This document shows, in pieces, positions 8,372 to 18,303 of a stretch of 64,000 bases of DNA. Made by a program: the position numbers and the translations under genes. Position 1 is the stretch's first letter. Every line of letters starts with the position of its first letter. This stretch comes from Catellatospora methionotrophica (GTDB lineage: Bacteria; Actinomycetota; Actinomycetes; Mycobacteriales; Micromonosporaceae): contig NZ_JAAOTJ010000013.1 of NCBI RefSeq assembly GCF_011297335.1, positions 62,001 through 126,000 on the forward strand. Reading direction: 5' to 3'. Under the pieces are notes generated by a model, which saw only the letters and a list, made by a program, of their open reading frames with translations, searched no databases and was not told the origin of the DNA.

Positions 8372-9439
8372 ATGGCTCGTACCGCCGCTGACCAGGTGCG
8401 CAGTGAAGACTTGTTCACCACCGCGCTGTGGGGATACTCCATGGACGAGGTGGACGCCTACGTCGAGGACACCGCCCGGCGCCTGCGCCGGCTCGCCGCC
8501 GAGATCCAACGGCTGTCCATCGCGGAGAACCAGCTCGGCGCCGCCCGGATCGAGATCTCCAAACTGACCTCCGAACTCGCCGAGGCACGGCCGCTGGCCG
8601 GCGTCGGCCCCCGCGTACAGGCGATCCTGCGGATGGCCGAACGGGAGGGCGAGACGCTGCGCCGGACGGCGTTCGAGGTCCTGCGCAAGGCCTACGAGGA
8701 GGCGCGCGAAGTCCGGCAGAAGGCCGAGGACGAGGCCTACCAGGCCAAACGTGACTACGAGATGGCCCTGGCGCACCGCCGCCAGCATGACCGCGACGAA
8801 CTGCTCGCCAGCCTCCAGGCTGAAGCCGCGAGCGCCGAACCGCAGTCCGAGCGTGCCGCGGCGGGGATGCGCGAGCTGTTCGCGGCCGCCAACAACCGCA
8901 AGCCGGAGCGCAAGGAACCTGTCGCCGCAGCGGCGGCGGAACCCGGACCGGACCCGGATCCCGCACCGGACCGCGAAGCCGCCCCTGCGGTCGGCCCCAA
9001 GGCCGTGGCCGGTGCCAAGCCTGTGGCCGGTCCCAAGTCGGTGGCTGGTCGCAAGCCGGTGCCTGGGCCCGCGCCCGTGGCCCCGGTGACCGCAGCCCCG
9101 GAGCCGGTCGGGCCCGGCGCGCGACGCGACGAACCCGAGCCGCCGGTGCCGTATGCCGCCTCCGACGCAGCGTTGCAGCGTGCCGATACTGACGTCGTGG
9201 TACCGCGTGCCGAGCACGATGCGGCGGTGCAGCGTGCCGAGCCTGAGGTCGCGGCGCGGGCGGTGCCTGAGGTGCTGGAGGACGAGTATCCGGTCATCGA
9301 GGAGCCGGTCGAGCGGTTCCACAACGGGTCGAACAAGTCGCGCCGCAAGCGGACCCGTAACCAGCGCGCCAACCCGCCCGGCGTACAGCCGTCGGTGACG
9401 CCCGACCCCGCCGACACCCTGCCCGCCAAGCGGCCCTGA
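8372..9439 (+). CDS. DivIVA-like coiled-coil protein with Ala/Pro-rich tail
   Basis: The 355-residue protein starts with a DivIVA/Wag31-type segment (residues ~12-35, containing WGYSMDEVDAYVED), followed by a long coiled coil to about residue 150 (EAREVRQKAEDEAYQAKRDY). The second half is low complexity, with repeats such as VAGxKPVAGPK and a run of QRAD/QRAE units, and ends basic. Such proteins are cytoplasmic scaffolds at poles or septa. No Shine-Dalgarno is seen. TAGGCT ends 6 nt before the ATG, suggesting a leaderless transcript. Its specific role is unknown. Confidence 0.72.
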   Translation: MARTAADQVRSEDLFTTALWGYSMDEVDAYVEDTARRLRRLAAEIQRLSIAENQLGAARIEISKLTSELAEARPLAGVGPRVQAILRMAEREGETLRRTAFEVLRKAYEEAREVRQKAEDEAYQAKRDYEMALAHRRQHDRDELLASLQAEAASAEPQSERAAAGMRELFAAANNRKPERKEPVAAAAAEPGPDPDPAPDREAAPAVGPKAVAGAKPVAGPKSVAGRKPVPGPAPVAPVTAAPEPVGPGARRDEPEPPVPYAASDAALQRADTDVVVPRAEHDAAVQRAEPEVAARAVPEVLEDEYPVIEEPVERFHNGSNKSRRKRTRNQRANPPGVQPSVTPDPADTLPAKRP

Positions 9440-9466
9440 ACCGCCGCCCCTCTCACGAAGATCGTC

Positions 9467-9513
9467 GTTTCGTGCCATGATCTGCGGTCCAACCGCAGAT
9501 CATGGCACGAAAC
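9467..9513. terminator. Near loop-less long inverted repeat between convergent genes
   Basis: Perfect 22-bp arms at 9467-9488 and 9492-9513 are separated by only 3 nt (CCA). The hairpin sits between the convergent DivIVA-like gene and the short gene on the other strand. No T-tract follows on either strand. A bidirectional terminator role is inferred. Confidence 0.65.
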
Positions 9514-9526
9514 AGTGATCATCGCC

Positions 9527-9569
<43 letters not shown>

Positions 9570-9577
9570 GGCGGTGG

Positions 9578-9796
9578 TCAGCGGGTTTCGCGCCAGCCGC
9601 GCTTGAGGTCGGCGTTCCAGCCGCGCCTGATGTCGGTGGCGGCGTGCGGGGTGCCGACGCGGAGCACGTCCCAGTGGCGGCGCGGCTCCTCGGAGCTCTT
9701 CAGCGTGATCCGGTCACCGACTCTGACCTTGGGCTCCACCCAGCACGTCAGCATCCGGTTTCCGGATCTCAGGTCGACCTGAACCAGCGTTGTCAT
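9578..9796 (-). CDS. Small conserved hypothetical protein (72 aa)
   Basis: A 72-residue protein beginning MTTLVQVDLRSGNRMLTC. It has alternating beta-strand-like segments, VRVGDRITLKSSE and HWDVLRVG, and a basic C-terminus. Short proteins of this pattern with CWVE and GDxITLKxSE are common in actinobacteria but have no known function that I can name. The ATG at 9796 was preferred to the longer frame because homologous-looking sequence starts there. It is convergent with the DivIVA-like gene and divergent from the TSUP transporter. Confidence 0.7.
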   Translation of the reverse strand: MTTLVQVDLRSGNRMLTCWVEPKVRVGDRITLKSSEEPRRHWDVLRVGTPHAATDIRRGWNADLKRGWRETR

Positions 9797-9932
9797 GGCG
9801 GCGACGGTAGCAGCGATCACGGTCGACGTCCCGCGAGTTTCCGCCGCCAGGGGCCGGTCACCGGTGGGTACTGATTCACATTCTGTTCACGGGATGCCCA
9901 GCCGGGGTGACGCCGCGGGTACGGTGCCGCGC

Positions 9933-10652
9933 GTGACCCTGTACCTGCTCGCCTTCGCGGTGATCGCCGTCGCGGCCTTCGCCCAGGCCATCTCGGGCTT
10001 CGGCTTCTCGCTGGTAGCCGTGCCGCTGCTGGCGATGATCGTCGACCCGCAGCCCGCGGTGATCGCCGCCACGATCGTGAGCATGGGCCTGAACTCCGCC
10101 AACGCGTACCACCACCGCACGCACATCGACCTCGGCGCGACCCGGCGGCTGCTGCTGTGGGCGCTGCCGGGGCTGCCGCTGGGGGTGCTGGCGCTGCGGC
10201 TGCTGCCCTCGGGCGCGCTGGTCGCGGTGATCGCGCTGGTGACGCTGGCCTGCACGGTGGTCGTCTGGCGAGGCTGGCGCATCGCGCCCGGCGGCTGGAC
10301 GCTGCGCGGAGCGGGCCTGCTGTCGGGGGTGCTCACGACCGCCACCGCGACCAACGGGCCGCCGCTGGTGGCGGCGCTGCAGGCGATGCGGCTGGAGCCG
10401 CGCGCGTTCCGGGCCACGCTGGCGCTGCTGTTCGCGGTGGTGTCGCCGATCGCACTGGTCGGTTTCGGCATCGCGGGGCTGCTCGGCATGCGGGCGGTGC
10501 TGGTCGCCGTGGTCGGGCTGCCCGCGGCGGCGCTGGGCGGCTGGCTGGGCAACCGGCTGTTCGACCGGTTCGACGCGGGCATGTTCCGGCGGATGGTGCT
10601 CGGCGCGCTCGTGGTCAGCTCGGCGGCGGCGCTGGCGAAGGCGGCCCTGTAG
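9933..10652 (+). CDS. TSUP (TauE/SafE) family membrane transporter
   Basis: The 239-residue integral membrane protein has about eight hydrophobic segments. It carries the paired TSUP signatures FAQAISGFGFSLVAVPLL near the N-terminus and GAGLLSGVLTTATATNGPP in the middle, with NxxGPP in the second half. Members export or import sulfonates, sulfite or organic anions. The GTG at 9933 puts the first membrane segment at the N-terminus. The frame is open further upstream but without membrane or signal character. The substrate is not predictable. Confidence 0.85.
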   Translation: MTLYLLAFAVIAVAAFAQAISGFGFSLVAVPLLAMIVDPQPAVIAATIVSMGLNSANAYHHRTHIDLGATRRLLLWALPGLPLGVLALRLLPSGALVAVIALVTLACTVVVWRGWRIAPGGWTLRGAGLLSGVLTTATATNGPPLVAALQAMRLEPRAFRATLALLFAVVSPIALVGFGIAGLLGMRAVLVAVVGLPAAALGGWLGNRLFDRFDAGMFRRMVLGALVVSSAAALAKAAL

Positions 10653-10676
10653 CCGATGTCGGACCGCTGAGGCAGG

Positions 10677-11189
10677 GTGGACGGCGTGACTGATCGACTG
10701 GTGACCCTCGTACCCTGGTCCGACGCCGACCTCGACCTGCTGCGCCGGGTCAACACGCCGGAGATGAAGCAGCACCTCGGCGGCCCGGAGACCGAGGAGA
10801 AGGTGCTCTCCCGGCACCAGCGTTACCTGGACCTGCCGAACGGCCGCATGTTCCGGGTCGCGCTGGCGGCGACGGGTGAGCCGGTCGGCACCATCGGGCA
10901 CTGGGACCGGGAGTGGCAGGGCGAGCAGGTGTACGAGACGGGCTGGAGCGTGCTGCCCGAGTTCCAGGGCCGGGGGCTGGCCGTGGCGGCGGCCCGCGCG
11001 CTGGTCGAGGCGGCCCGCGCCGACGGGCGGCACCGCTGGCTGCACGCCTATCCGGGGGTGGACAACGTGCCGTCGAACGCGATCTGCCGCAGGGCCGGGT
11101 TCGAGCTCGTCGGGCCGTACGACTTCGAGTACCCGCCCGGCAGCCTCATGCGCAGCAACGACTGGCGTTTCGACCTGCGGAAATCGTGA
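10677..11189 (+). CDS. GNAT family N-acetyltransferase
   Basis: The 170-residue GNAT protein has the acetyl-CoA loop in VLPEFQGRGLAVAAARALVE (motif A, QGRGLA) and a later VDNVPSNAICRRAGFELVG (motif B, NxxSxAxxxRxGF). RimJ-like enzymes acetylate protein N-termini, antibiotics or small amines; the target is unknown. The start may be the GTG at 10677 or the one at 10686; both have weak purine-rich sequence upstream. Confidence 0.85.
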   Translation: MDGVTDRLVTLVPWSDADLDLLRRVNTPEMKQHLGGPETEEKVLSRHQRYLDLPNGRMFRVALAATGEPVGTIGHWDREWQGEQVYETGWSVLPEFQGRGLAVAAARALVEAARADGRHRWLHAYPGVDNVPSNAICRRAGFELVGPYDFEYPPGSLMRSNDWRFDLRKS

Positions 11190-11313
11190 TCCTCGGCGAT
11201 CCGGTAAAAAATCTTGGAAGAATCCTCCCGGCGGATGTAGAGCCCGGCGTGCCGGCTCCGACCGTGTGGTGGGGGCGGGCCGAGCGGGCCTGCCGGACCG
11301 GAGGGAAGACATC

Positions 11314-11675
11314 GTGAAGTACCTGCTGATGATCTACGGCAACCAGGAGAAGTGGGCCTCGATCCCGCCGGAGGTCTTCCCGGCGGAGGTCGCCAAGCAG
11401 GAGGCCTGGAACGCGAAGTACAAGGAGACCGGCGAGCTGCTGGGCGCGTACGGGCTGGCCGACGCGGCCGCGGCGAGGCTGGTGCGGCGCGCCGACGGGC
11501 AGCCCGCGGTGACCGACGGCCCCTACCTGGAGACCAAGGAGTACATCGCGAGCTTCTACCTGCTGGACTGCGAGAGCCAGCAGCGCGCGGAGCAGCTCGC
11601 GGCGGACCTGCCGTGGGCCGACCAGGACCCGGTCGAGCTGTGGCCGGTGCTGCACGAGTCGCCGGTCAACGACCT

Positions 11676-11679
<4 letters not shown>
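11314..11679 (+). CDS. YCII-related (DGPF-type) protein
   Basis: A 121-residue protein of the YCII/DGPF family: KYLLMIYGN at the start and the diagnostic TDGPYLETKEYIASFYLLD in the middle. The GTG start has GGAGGGA about 8 nt upstream. Members are small ferredoxin-like-fold proteins that typically sit next to ECF42 sigma factors. Here it overlaps the sigma gene by 4 nt (GTGA). The biochemical role is undefined. Confidence 0.9.
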
Positions 11680-12941
<1,262 letters not shown>

Positions 12942-12962
12942 CAGGTGAACCTTCCTTCGTCC

Positions 12963-13256
12963 CTAACGCGGCTGGGCAGGCTCGTCGTGGTGCCCGCCGT
13001 CGCGGCGGGCGTGGCGGCGTCCGGCGAGGCCGCGCAGGGCGGCCAGGCCGATCACGAGCCAGACGACGTTGACCGCCACCGACGGCAGCGCCCGGTGCAC
13101 GATCCCGTTGACCGCCAGCGCCACCGCCCCGGCCAGGTTGAGCAGCTGGTACGTCGTCCCGGCGGCGATCCGCCCGCTGGACAGCAGCCCGTACGCCACC
13201 AGCAGCGCCGCCGCGCCGAGCCAGCCGAACACCTCCACCAGCAGGTCGGCGCTCAC
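12963..13256 (-). CDS. Small membrane protein, CBU_0592-like
   Basis: The 97-residue protein has three hydrophobic helices: VFGWLGAAALLVAYGLLSSG, the YQLLNLAGAVALAVNGIVH region, and PSVAVNVVWLVIGLAALRGL. The YQLLNLxGAxxLxxNxxxHxAxPS pattern is characteristic of the CBU_0592 small membrane family, function unknown. The C-terminus is rich in His/Arg and cytoplasmic. It ends convergently against the ECF42 gene, and 13 nt separate its start from the stop of the cyclase gene upstream on the same strand. Confidence 0.75.
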   Translation of the reverse strand: MSADLLVEVFGWLGAAALLVAYGLLSSGRIAAGTTYQLLNLAGAVALAVNGIVHRALPSVAVNVVWLVIGLAALRGLAGRRHARRDGGHHDEPAQPR

Positions 13257-13269
13257 GTCCGTGGCCCGC

Positions 13270-14178
13270 TCATCGCGGCACCAGCGCGTACGCCCGCACC
13301 GGGAACGTGCCGAAGTCGCGCACCGGCGCGGGCACCGCGTGCAGCCGGGCCCCGTGCACGGGCAGCCGGTCCAGCCCGGTCAGGTGCTCCAGCACCGGGA
13401 TGCCCGCGTGCAGCAGGATCGAGTGCGCGGGCCGGGTCCTGCCGTCGGTGCAGTCGATGTTGACACTGTCCGTGCCGACCAGCGTGGCGCCGGCCTCGAC
13501 CAGGTGCTTCGCGCCGTCCTCGGTCAGATACGGGGCTCCCACGCCGTACGCGGCCGTGCGCCAGTGCCGGTCCCAGCCGGTGTGCAGCAGCACCGCCCTA
13601 CCGGCGACGTCGTAGGGCGCGAGGGCCTGTGCGGTGATCGCCCGCTCGGCCGCGCCGGTCGTGCGGACCACGACGACCGGCAGGTCTGCCAGCGACTCCA
13701 GGGGCAGCCCGGCCAGGTCGGTGCCGCCCTCATACCGGTGGAACGGGCTGTCCACGTAGGTGCCCGTGTTGCTGACCATGCTGATCCGGTCGATGGTGAA
13801 CTCGGTGCCCTCGGCGTAGACGCCGCGCGAGTCGGCGCGGGTCAGGTGCGGCAGGATCTCCGGCCCCGGCAGCCCCGGGTATGTCGTCATCCCGGCCTCG
13901 ATCACGTGGCTGAGGTCGACCAGCCGGGTGCCCTGCCCGGTGGGCGCGTCCGCCGACGGGCCGCCGCGCGAACCCTTGTGCGCCTCGGCGAAGACCTCGA
14001 CGCCCGACAGCCGCACCTGGTCCACCATCAGCAGGCCGAGGTGGCCGACGAACAGGCCGGCAAGGTCATCGGCGCTGACGGCCGGGCCGGGCACGTCGAG
14101 GCGGAAGCCCTGGGCCTGCATGCCGCCGCCGTTGAGGAAGGTCACGTCCGCGTCGAAGGACGCCCGGTACTCGGTCAT
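13270..14178 (-). CDS. Cyclase/kynurenine-formamidase-like protein with fused N-terminal domain
   Basis: The 302-residue protein has two parts. Residues ~1-75 (YRASFDADVTFLNGGG, LFVGHLGLLMVDQVRL, AEAHKGSRG) look like a small stand-alone protein family. Residues ~85-302 are a metal-dependent cyclase domain starting RLVDLSHVIEAGMTTYPG. The family motif HxGTHxDxPxH reads NTGTYVDSPFH at 137-147, so two of its histidines are Asn137 and Tyr141 while Asp143 and His147 remain. Activity on a formamide is therefore uncertain. Start at 14178 chosen to give MTEYRASFDAD. It is divergent from a LysR gene that probably controls it. Confidence 0.75.
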   Translation of the reverse strand: MTEYRASFDADVTFLNGGGMQAQGFRLDVPGPAVSADDLAGLFVGHLGLLMVDQVRLSGVEVFAEAHKGSRGGPSADAPTGQGTRLVDLSHVIEAGMTTYPGLPGPEILPHLTRADSRGVYAEGTEFTIDRISMVSNTGTYVDSPFHRYEGGTDLAGLPLESLADLPVVVVRTTGAAERAITAQALAPYDVAGRAVLLHTGWDRHWRTAAYGVGAPYLTEDGAKHLVEAGATLVGTDSVNIDCTDGRTRPAHSILLHAGIPVLEHLTGLDRLPVHGARLHAVPAPVRDFGTFPVRAYALVPR

Positions 14179-14250
14179 GGCTTGATGATCCGCCTCGGTC
14201 GGCATACAGCACAAGCGACGATCTCTTCATACGGCATGTAGCCTGACTGC

Positions 14251-15153
14251 ATGCAGATCGACCCGCGCCGCCTCGCCGTGCTGCGCGCCGTCGCCGACGC
14301 GGGCGGGGTGCTCGCCGCCGCGTCCGTGCTGCACCTGACCCCGTCGGCGGTCTCGCAGCACATCGCGCGGCTGGAGGCCGAGACCGGCGTGACCCTGCTC
14401 GACCGATCGCGGCTCGGCGGTCGGCGCGCCGCCGGACTCACCGCCGCCGGGCGACTGCTGGCCGGGCACGCCGCCAAGCTCGGCCAGGTGCTCGCCGCCG
14501 CCGAGCACGACCTGGCCGCGTTCACCGGGCAGGTCGCCGGGCCGGTGACCGTGGGAGCCTTCCCGACGGCGATCCGGCATCTGCTGGTGCCGGTCGCCGC
14601 CGAACTGGGGGAGAGCGCGCCAGCGGTCGGGCTGCGCATCCGGCAGTACGAGCCGGAGCCCGGCCGCGCGGCACTGCGCGCCGGCGAGCTGGATCTGCTG
14701 ATCACCGAGTCCGACGCGGCCACCCCGGCCCGCGACCCGGCGGGGCTGCGCACGGTGAAACTGTTCGACGACCCGTACCGCATCGTGGTGCCCCGCCGCT
14801 GGGGTCCGGTCAGCGACCTCGACGTGCTGCGCGACCGGCCCTGGGTGGACGGCCCGCCGGACACGGCGGTGCGCCGGGTGCTCGACCGGGTCAGCGCCCA
14901 GCACGGCGTGACCCTGGACCGCCGCCACGAGTGCCTGGAGTTCCCGGCCGCGCTCGCGGTCGTCGCCGCGGGCCTGGCCGCCGCCGTGGTGCCCGCGCTG
15001 GCCCTGCCCGAACAGCATCCGGCGGTCCGCGCCATCACCACCCCGCTGGTCGGCGCGCGCCGCCTCGACCTCATGCACCGGCGCGGTCGCCACGAACCCA
15101 GCCCGGCGGCCCGCCTGGTCGCCGCCGCGCTCACCGCCAAGGCCCGGTGGTGA
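14251..15153 (+). CDS. LysR family transcriptional regulator
   Basis: The 300-residue protein has an N-terminal winged helix-turn-helix (LAVLRAVADAGGVLAAASVL, then LTPSAVSQHIARLE) and a C-terminal effector-binding domain with GxVTVGAFPTA near residue 100. It is divergent from the cyclase gene with a 72-bp gap. TAGCCT lies 7 nt before the ATG, so the transcript may be leaderless. It likely regulates itself and the cyclase. Its 3' end is 8 nt from the convergent kinase gene. Confidence 0.9.
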   Translation: MQIDPRRLAVLRAVADAGGVLAAASVLHLTPSAVSQHIARLEAETGVTLLDRSRLGGRRAAGLTAAGRLLAGHAAKLGQVLAAAEHDLAAFTGQVAGPVTVGAFPTAIRHLLVPVAAELGESAPAVGLRIRQYEPEPGRAALRAGELDLLITESDAATPARDPAGLRTVKLFDDPYRIVVPRRWGPVSDLDVLRDRPWVDGPPDTAVRRVLDRVSAQHGVTLDRRHECLEFPAALAVVAAGLAAAVVPALALPEQHPAVRAITTPLVGARRLDLMHRRGRHEPSPAARLVAAALTAKARW

Positions 15154-15161
15154 GTCGGCGA

Positions 15162-16562
15162 TCAGGCGGTTCCGCCGTCCAAGGCGGTGGCGAGCCGGTT
15201 GGCGAGCGGTTCCAGCACCTGGTACGCACCGGCGGACAGGTCGCCGTCGCCGCGCATGTCGCGCAGCTTGGTCAGCAGCTCGCGGGCCTCGTCGGCGGCG
15301 TCGGCGTTGCCGTCGCGGCGTAACCGCTTCTCGACGTCCTGGACCTGTTTGCGCAGCTCGGCGGCTTCCTTACCGGCGATGCCGCCGGACCGCGCCAGCC
15401 GGTCGATCTGCTGGCGCAACTCGCCGAGCGGATCGGCAGGCCGGGCGGGCGACGGTTTGGCCGACGGTTTGGCGGCGGCGGGACGGGTGGCGCTCGCCGC
15501 GCTGCCGGCGCTCGACGGCTCTGCCGCCGCGTTGCCCGGGGGCGCACTGGCCGAGGCGAACGCGATCAGGATCAGCCCCGCCACGATGGCGACGACCGCG
15601 ATCGTGCCCCACAGGACCGGGCGCAGCCAGCGGTCGGGCCGCGCGGGCCGGGCGGACCTGACCGGTGTCGGCCGGGCGGGCAGGGGAGGCGGCACGGAGG
15701 CCACCCCGACCAGCGTGCCCGACCGGGCCGGGGACACCGGTGCGGCGATGAGGGTGTCGGTGAGCTGGGCGGTGGTGTGCGGGTCGGGGATCGTCTCGCC
15801 GATCGCCAGCAGTTGCGCGGCGACCTGCTCGGCGCTGCGCGGGCGGTGGCGCGGGTCGGCGGAGGTCAGCTGGCCGGTGAGCGCGGCGAGCGGCTCGGGG
15901 ACCCCGGCACGCAGCAGGTCTTCGCGTACGCCGTCGCCGTCGCGCCCGGTCGGCGGTGGTGCTCCGGTGAGCATCGCGTACAGCGAGCAGCCGAGCCCGT
16001 ACACGTCGGTGCGGGCGTCGACGGGGCCGCCCGCGGCCTGCTCGGGTGCGGTGTAGCCACGGGTGCCCGCGACCAGCGACGGGTAGGCGGCCTCCTGCCA
16101 GGCGGCGATGCCGAAGTCGCAGACCTTGACCGTGCCCGACGAGTTGACCAGCAGGTTCGCGGCGGTCACGTCGCGGTGCACGATCCCGGCGGAGTGCGCG
16201 GCGGCGAGCGCGGCGCAGGTCTGCACGGCGATGCCGACGGCCTGGTCGCGGTGCAGCGGGCCGTCCTGGAGCAGCGTGTGCACGCTGGGGCCGTCGACCA
16301 GTTCCATCACGACGTAGGCGTCCTCGGTCTCGACGGCCACGTCGTAGACGGCGACGATGTGCGGGTGCGGCAGGGCCGCGACGGCCTGTGCCTCCCGCCA
16401 GAAGCGCTGGCGCATGGCGGTGTCGGCGAACCGGGCCGGGTCGAGGATCTTGACCGCGACAGGGCGGCGCAGGCGCAGGTCCTGTCCGCTCCAGACGGTG
16501 GCCATGCCACCGTGCCCGATCTCCTCGTCGACCCGGTACCGGGCACCCAGCAGTCTGCCCAT
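15162..16562 (-). CDS. Membrane-anchored serine/threonine protein kinase
   Basis: The 466-residue Hanks-type kinase has a Gly-rich loop IGHGGMATVWSG (15-26), catalytic Lys38 (VAVKIL), the catalytic loop HRDVTAANLL (129-138), DFG at 149-151 and APE at 172-174. The usual lysine of HRDxKxxN is Thr133. A Pro/Arg-rich linker, one membrane helix around residues 310-335 and an extracellular Ala/Pro segment followed by a short helical domain (~380-460) complete it. There are no PASTA repeats. The sensed signal is unknown. It is convergent with the LysR gene, with only 8 nt between. Confidence 0.9.
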   Translation of the reverse strand: MGRLLGARYRVDEEIGHGGMATVWSGQDLRLRRPVAVKILDPARFADTAMRQRFWREAQAVAALPHPHIVAVYDVAVETEDAYVVMELVDGPSVHTLLQDGPLHRDQAVGIAVQTCAALAAAHSAGIVHRDVTAANLLVNSSGTVKVCDFGIAAWQEAAYPSLVAGTRGYTAPEQAAGGPVDARTDVYGLGCSLYAMLTGAPPPTGRDGDGVREDLLRAGVPEPLAALTGQLTSADPRHRPRSAEQVAAQLLAIGETIPDPHTTAQLTDTLIAAPVSPARSGTLVGVASVPPPLPARPTPVRSARPARPDRWLRPVLWGTIAVVAIVAGLILIAFASASAPPGNAAAEPSSAGSAASATRPAAAKPSAKPSPARPADPLGELRQQIDRLARSGGIAGKEAAELRKQVQDVEKRLRRDGNADAADEARELLTKLRDMRGDGDLSAGAYQVLEPLANRLATALDGGTA

Positions 16563-16779
16563 TATCCGGTCCTACCCGTGGCGGCGGCCCGCAAACCGAT
16601 TCGCGGCGATGTCACCCGTCCGCGTCGGGCGCTGTGTCGCGCAGGCGACCCGGTTCCGCCGAGGTTTAGGCGGATCTTGGGGGCCGTTTAAGGTCTCCAC
16701 AAGGGAGTTCTCCGTAGCGTTCGGGGCGTCGGCCGGATCGCGGCCGCCGCACGCCCCCGCCCTGATCGGAGTTCACCGC

Positions 16780-17595
16780 ATGCGCAGACTGATCGCCTAT
16801 CCGCTGGCGGCGCTGGGACTCGTGACCGCGTCCCTGATGATCGGGTCGCCCGCGTCCGCCCACGGGTACGTGTCGTCCCCGCCGAGCCGCCAGGCCCTGT
16901 GCGCGGCGGGCCGGGTCGGTGACTGCGGCCCGATCCAGTACGAGCCGCAGAGCGTCGAGGGCCCGAAGGGCCAGCGCAACTGTCACGGCGGCCTGGCGCA
17001 GTTCGCGGTGCTGAACGACAACGGCCGCAACTGGCCCGCGACCTCGGTCGGCACCGCGGTCACCTTCAGCTGGGTGCTCACCGCCCGGCACTCCACGAGC
17101 AGCTGGGAGTATCTCATCGGCGGCAGGCGGATCGCGTTCTTCTCCGACGGCGGACGCCAGCCGAGTGCGACGGTGTCGCACCAGGTGAGCCTGGCCGGGT
17201 TCAGCGGCCGGCAGACGCTGCTGGAGATCTGGAACATCGGCGACACCCCGATGGCCTTCTACAACTGCATCGACCTGCAGATCGGCGGGGGCGGCCCGGC
17301 CCCGTCGCCGACCGCCGCCCCGTCGCCGACGGCCCGGCCGACCGCGTCGCCGACCGCTCGGCCTAGCACCGGGCCGAGCTCCCGGCCGACGGTGCGCCCG
17401 TCGGGCCCGGCCGCTTCGCCGTCGAGCCGCCCGACGGGCACCGTGCCCGGTACGGAGTGGGCGGCGGGCACGACCTACCGGACCGGTGCCGAGGTGACCT
17501 ATCAGGGACTGCGCTACCGCTGCCGGCAGTCGCACACCTCGATCGTCACCTGGGAGCCGTCGTACTACACGCTGGCGCTCTGGCTGCCGGTCTGA
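16780..17595 (+). CDS. Secreted lytic polysaccharide monooxygenase (AA10) with CBM5/12
   Basis: The 271-residue product has a Sec signal peptide ending ASA, so the mature protein starts at His28 (HGYVSSPPSRQ), the amino-terminal copper ligand. The second ligand is His104 (TARHSTSSWEY) and the axial aromatic is Phe160 (MAFYNC). The catalytic domain ends near residue 170 and is followed by a Pro/Ser/Thr linker with APSPTA/RPTASP repeats to ~225. A C-terminal chitin-binding CBM5/12 begins TEWAAGTTYRTGAEVTYQG. It oxidatively cleaves chitin (or cellulose) outside the cell. Confidence 0.94.
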   Translation: MRRLIAYPLAALGLVTASLMIGSPASAHGYVSSPPSRQALCAAGRVGDCGPIQYEPQSVEGPKGQRNCHGGLAQFAVLNDNGRNWPATSVGTAVTFSWVLTARHSTSSWEYLIGGRRIAFFSDGGRQPSATVSHQVSLAGFSGRQTLLEIWNIGDTPMAFYNCIDLQIGGGGPAPSPTAAPSPTARPTASPTARPSTGPSSRPTVRPSGPAASPSSRPTGTVPGTEWAAGTTYRTGAEVTYQGLRYRCRQSHTSIVTWEPSYYTLALWLPV

Positions 17596-17689
17596 CCGGA
17601 CCCCGGCGGGCCGTCCCCCGGCCCGCCGGTTCCGCCGTCCCCGCTCGTCCACCCCGGCGATGACGCCGCCTGCGAACAGGAACATGACG

Positions 17690-18271
17690 ATGAGAAGGAT
17701 CGGTTTCGCGCTGGCGGCCGCCGCGCTGACCCTGCTGGCCGCGTGCGGCACCGCCGCGCCGGAGCCGGTGGCCTACCAGCCGCCCGGCCCGCCGCGCGCG
17801 GACGCGACGTTCAACGCGACCGACGTGATGTTCCTGCAGATGATGGTCACCCACCACACGCAGGGGCTGGAGATGGTCAAGCTCGCCCGGACCAGGCAGA
17901 CCAGCGAGGAGGTGGCCATGCTCGCGGGCGCGATCGAGGTCACCCAGACCACCGAGCTGGAGGTCATGCGGGGCTGGCTGAACAGCTGGGGTGAGCCCGT
18001 CAGCGCGGGTCACGACCCGAACGCGCACGCCTCGCACGGCGGTCTCCCGATCACCGGCGCGGACGAGATGGCGGCGCTGCGCGCGGCCACCGGCGCGCGG
18101 TTCCAGACGACGTTCCTGAACCTGCTGATCGGTCACCAGCACAACGCCGTCGAGATGGCCCGCACGGAGACCGACGGTGGCGCGAACCCGCAGGTCAAGG
18201 ACCTGGCGAACCGCATCACGCTGTCCCGCGACGAGCAGATCAAGCAGATGCTCGCTCTGGTCGCCGCCTGA
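17690..18271 (+). CDS. DUF305 lipoprotein
   Basis: The 193-residue protein has a lipoprotein signal with lipobox LLAAC (Cys19). Two ferritin-like DUF305 repeats follow, marked by FLQMMVTHHTQGLEM and FLNLLIGHQHNAVEM; the HH and HxH histidines are typical and may bind copper or other metal. The ATG at 17690 was chosen over 17660 because AGGA lies ~8 nt upstream and the signal peptide then begins MRRIGFALAA. It lies downstream of the LPMO in the same direction, so a copper link is possible but speculative. Confidence 0.9.
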   Translation: MRRIGFALAAAALTLLAACGTAAPEPVAYQPPGPPRADATFNATDVMFLQMMVTHHTQGLEMVKLARTRQTSEEVAMLAGAIEVTQTTELEVMRGWLNSWGEPVSAGHDPNAHASHGGLPITGADEMAALRAATGARFQTTFLNLLIGHQHNAVEMARTETDGGANPQVKDLANRITLSRDEQIKQMLALVAA

Positions 18272-18303
18272 CGCCGCGCCCGCCCGGCGGATGATCCGTG
18301 GGT

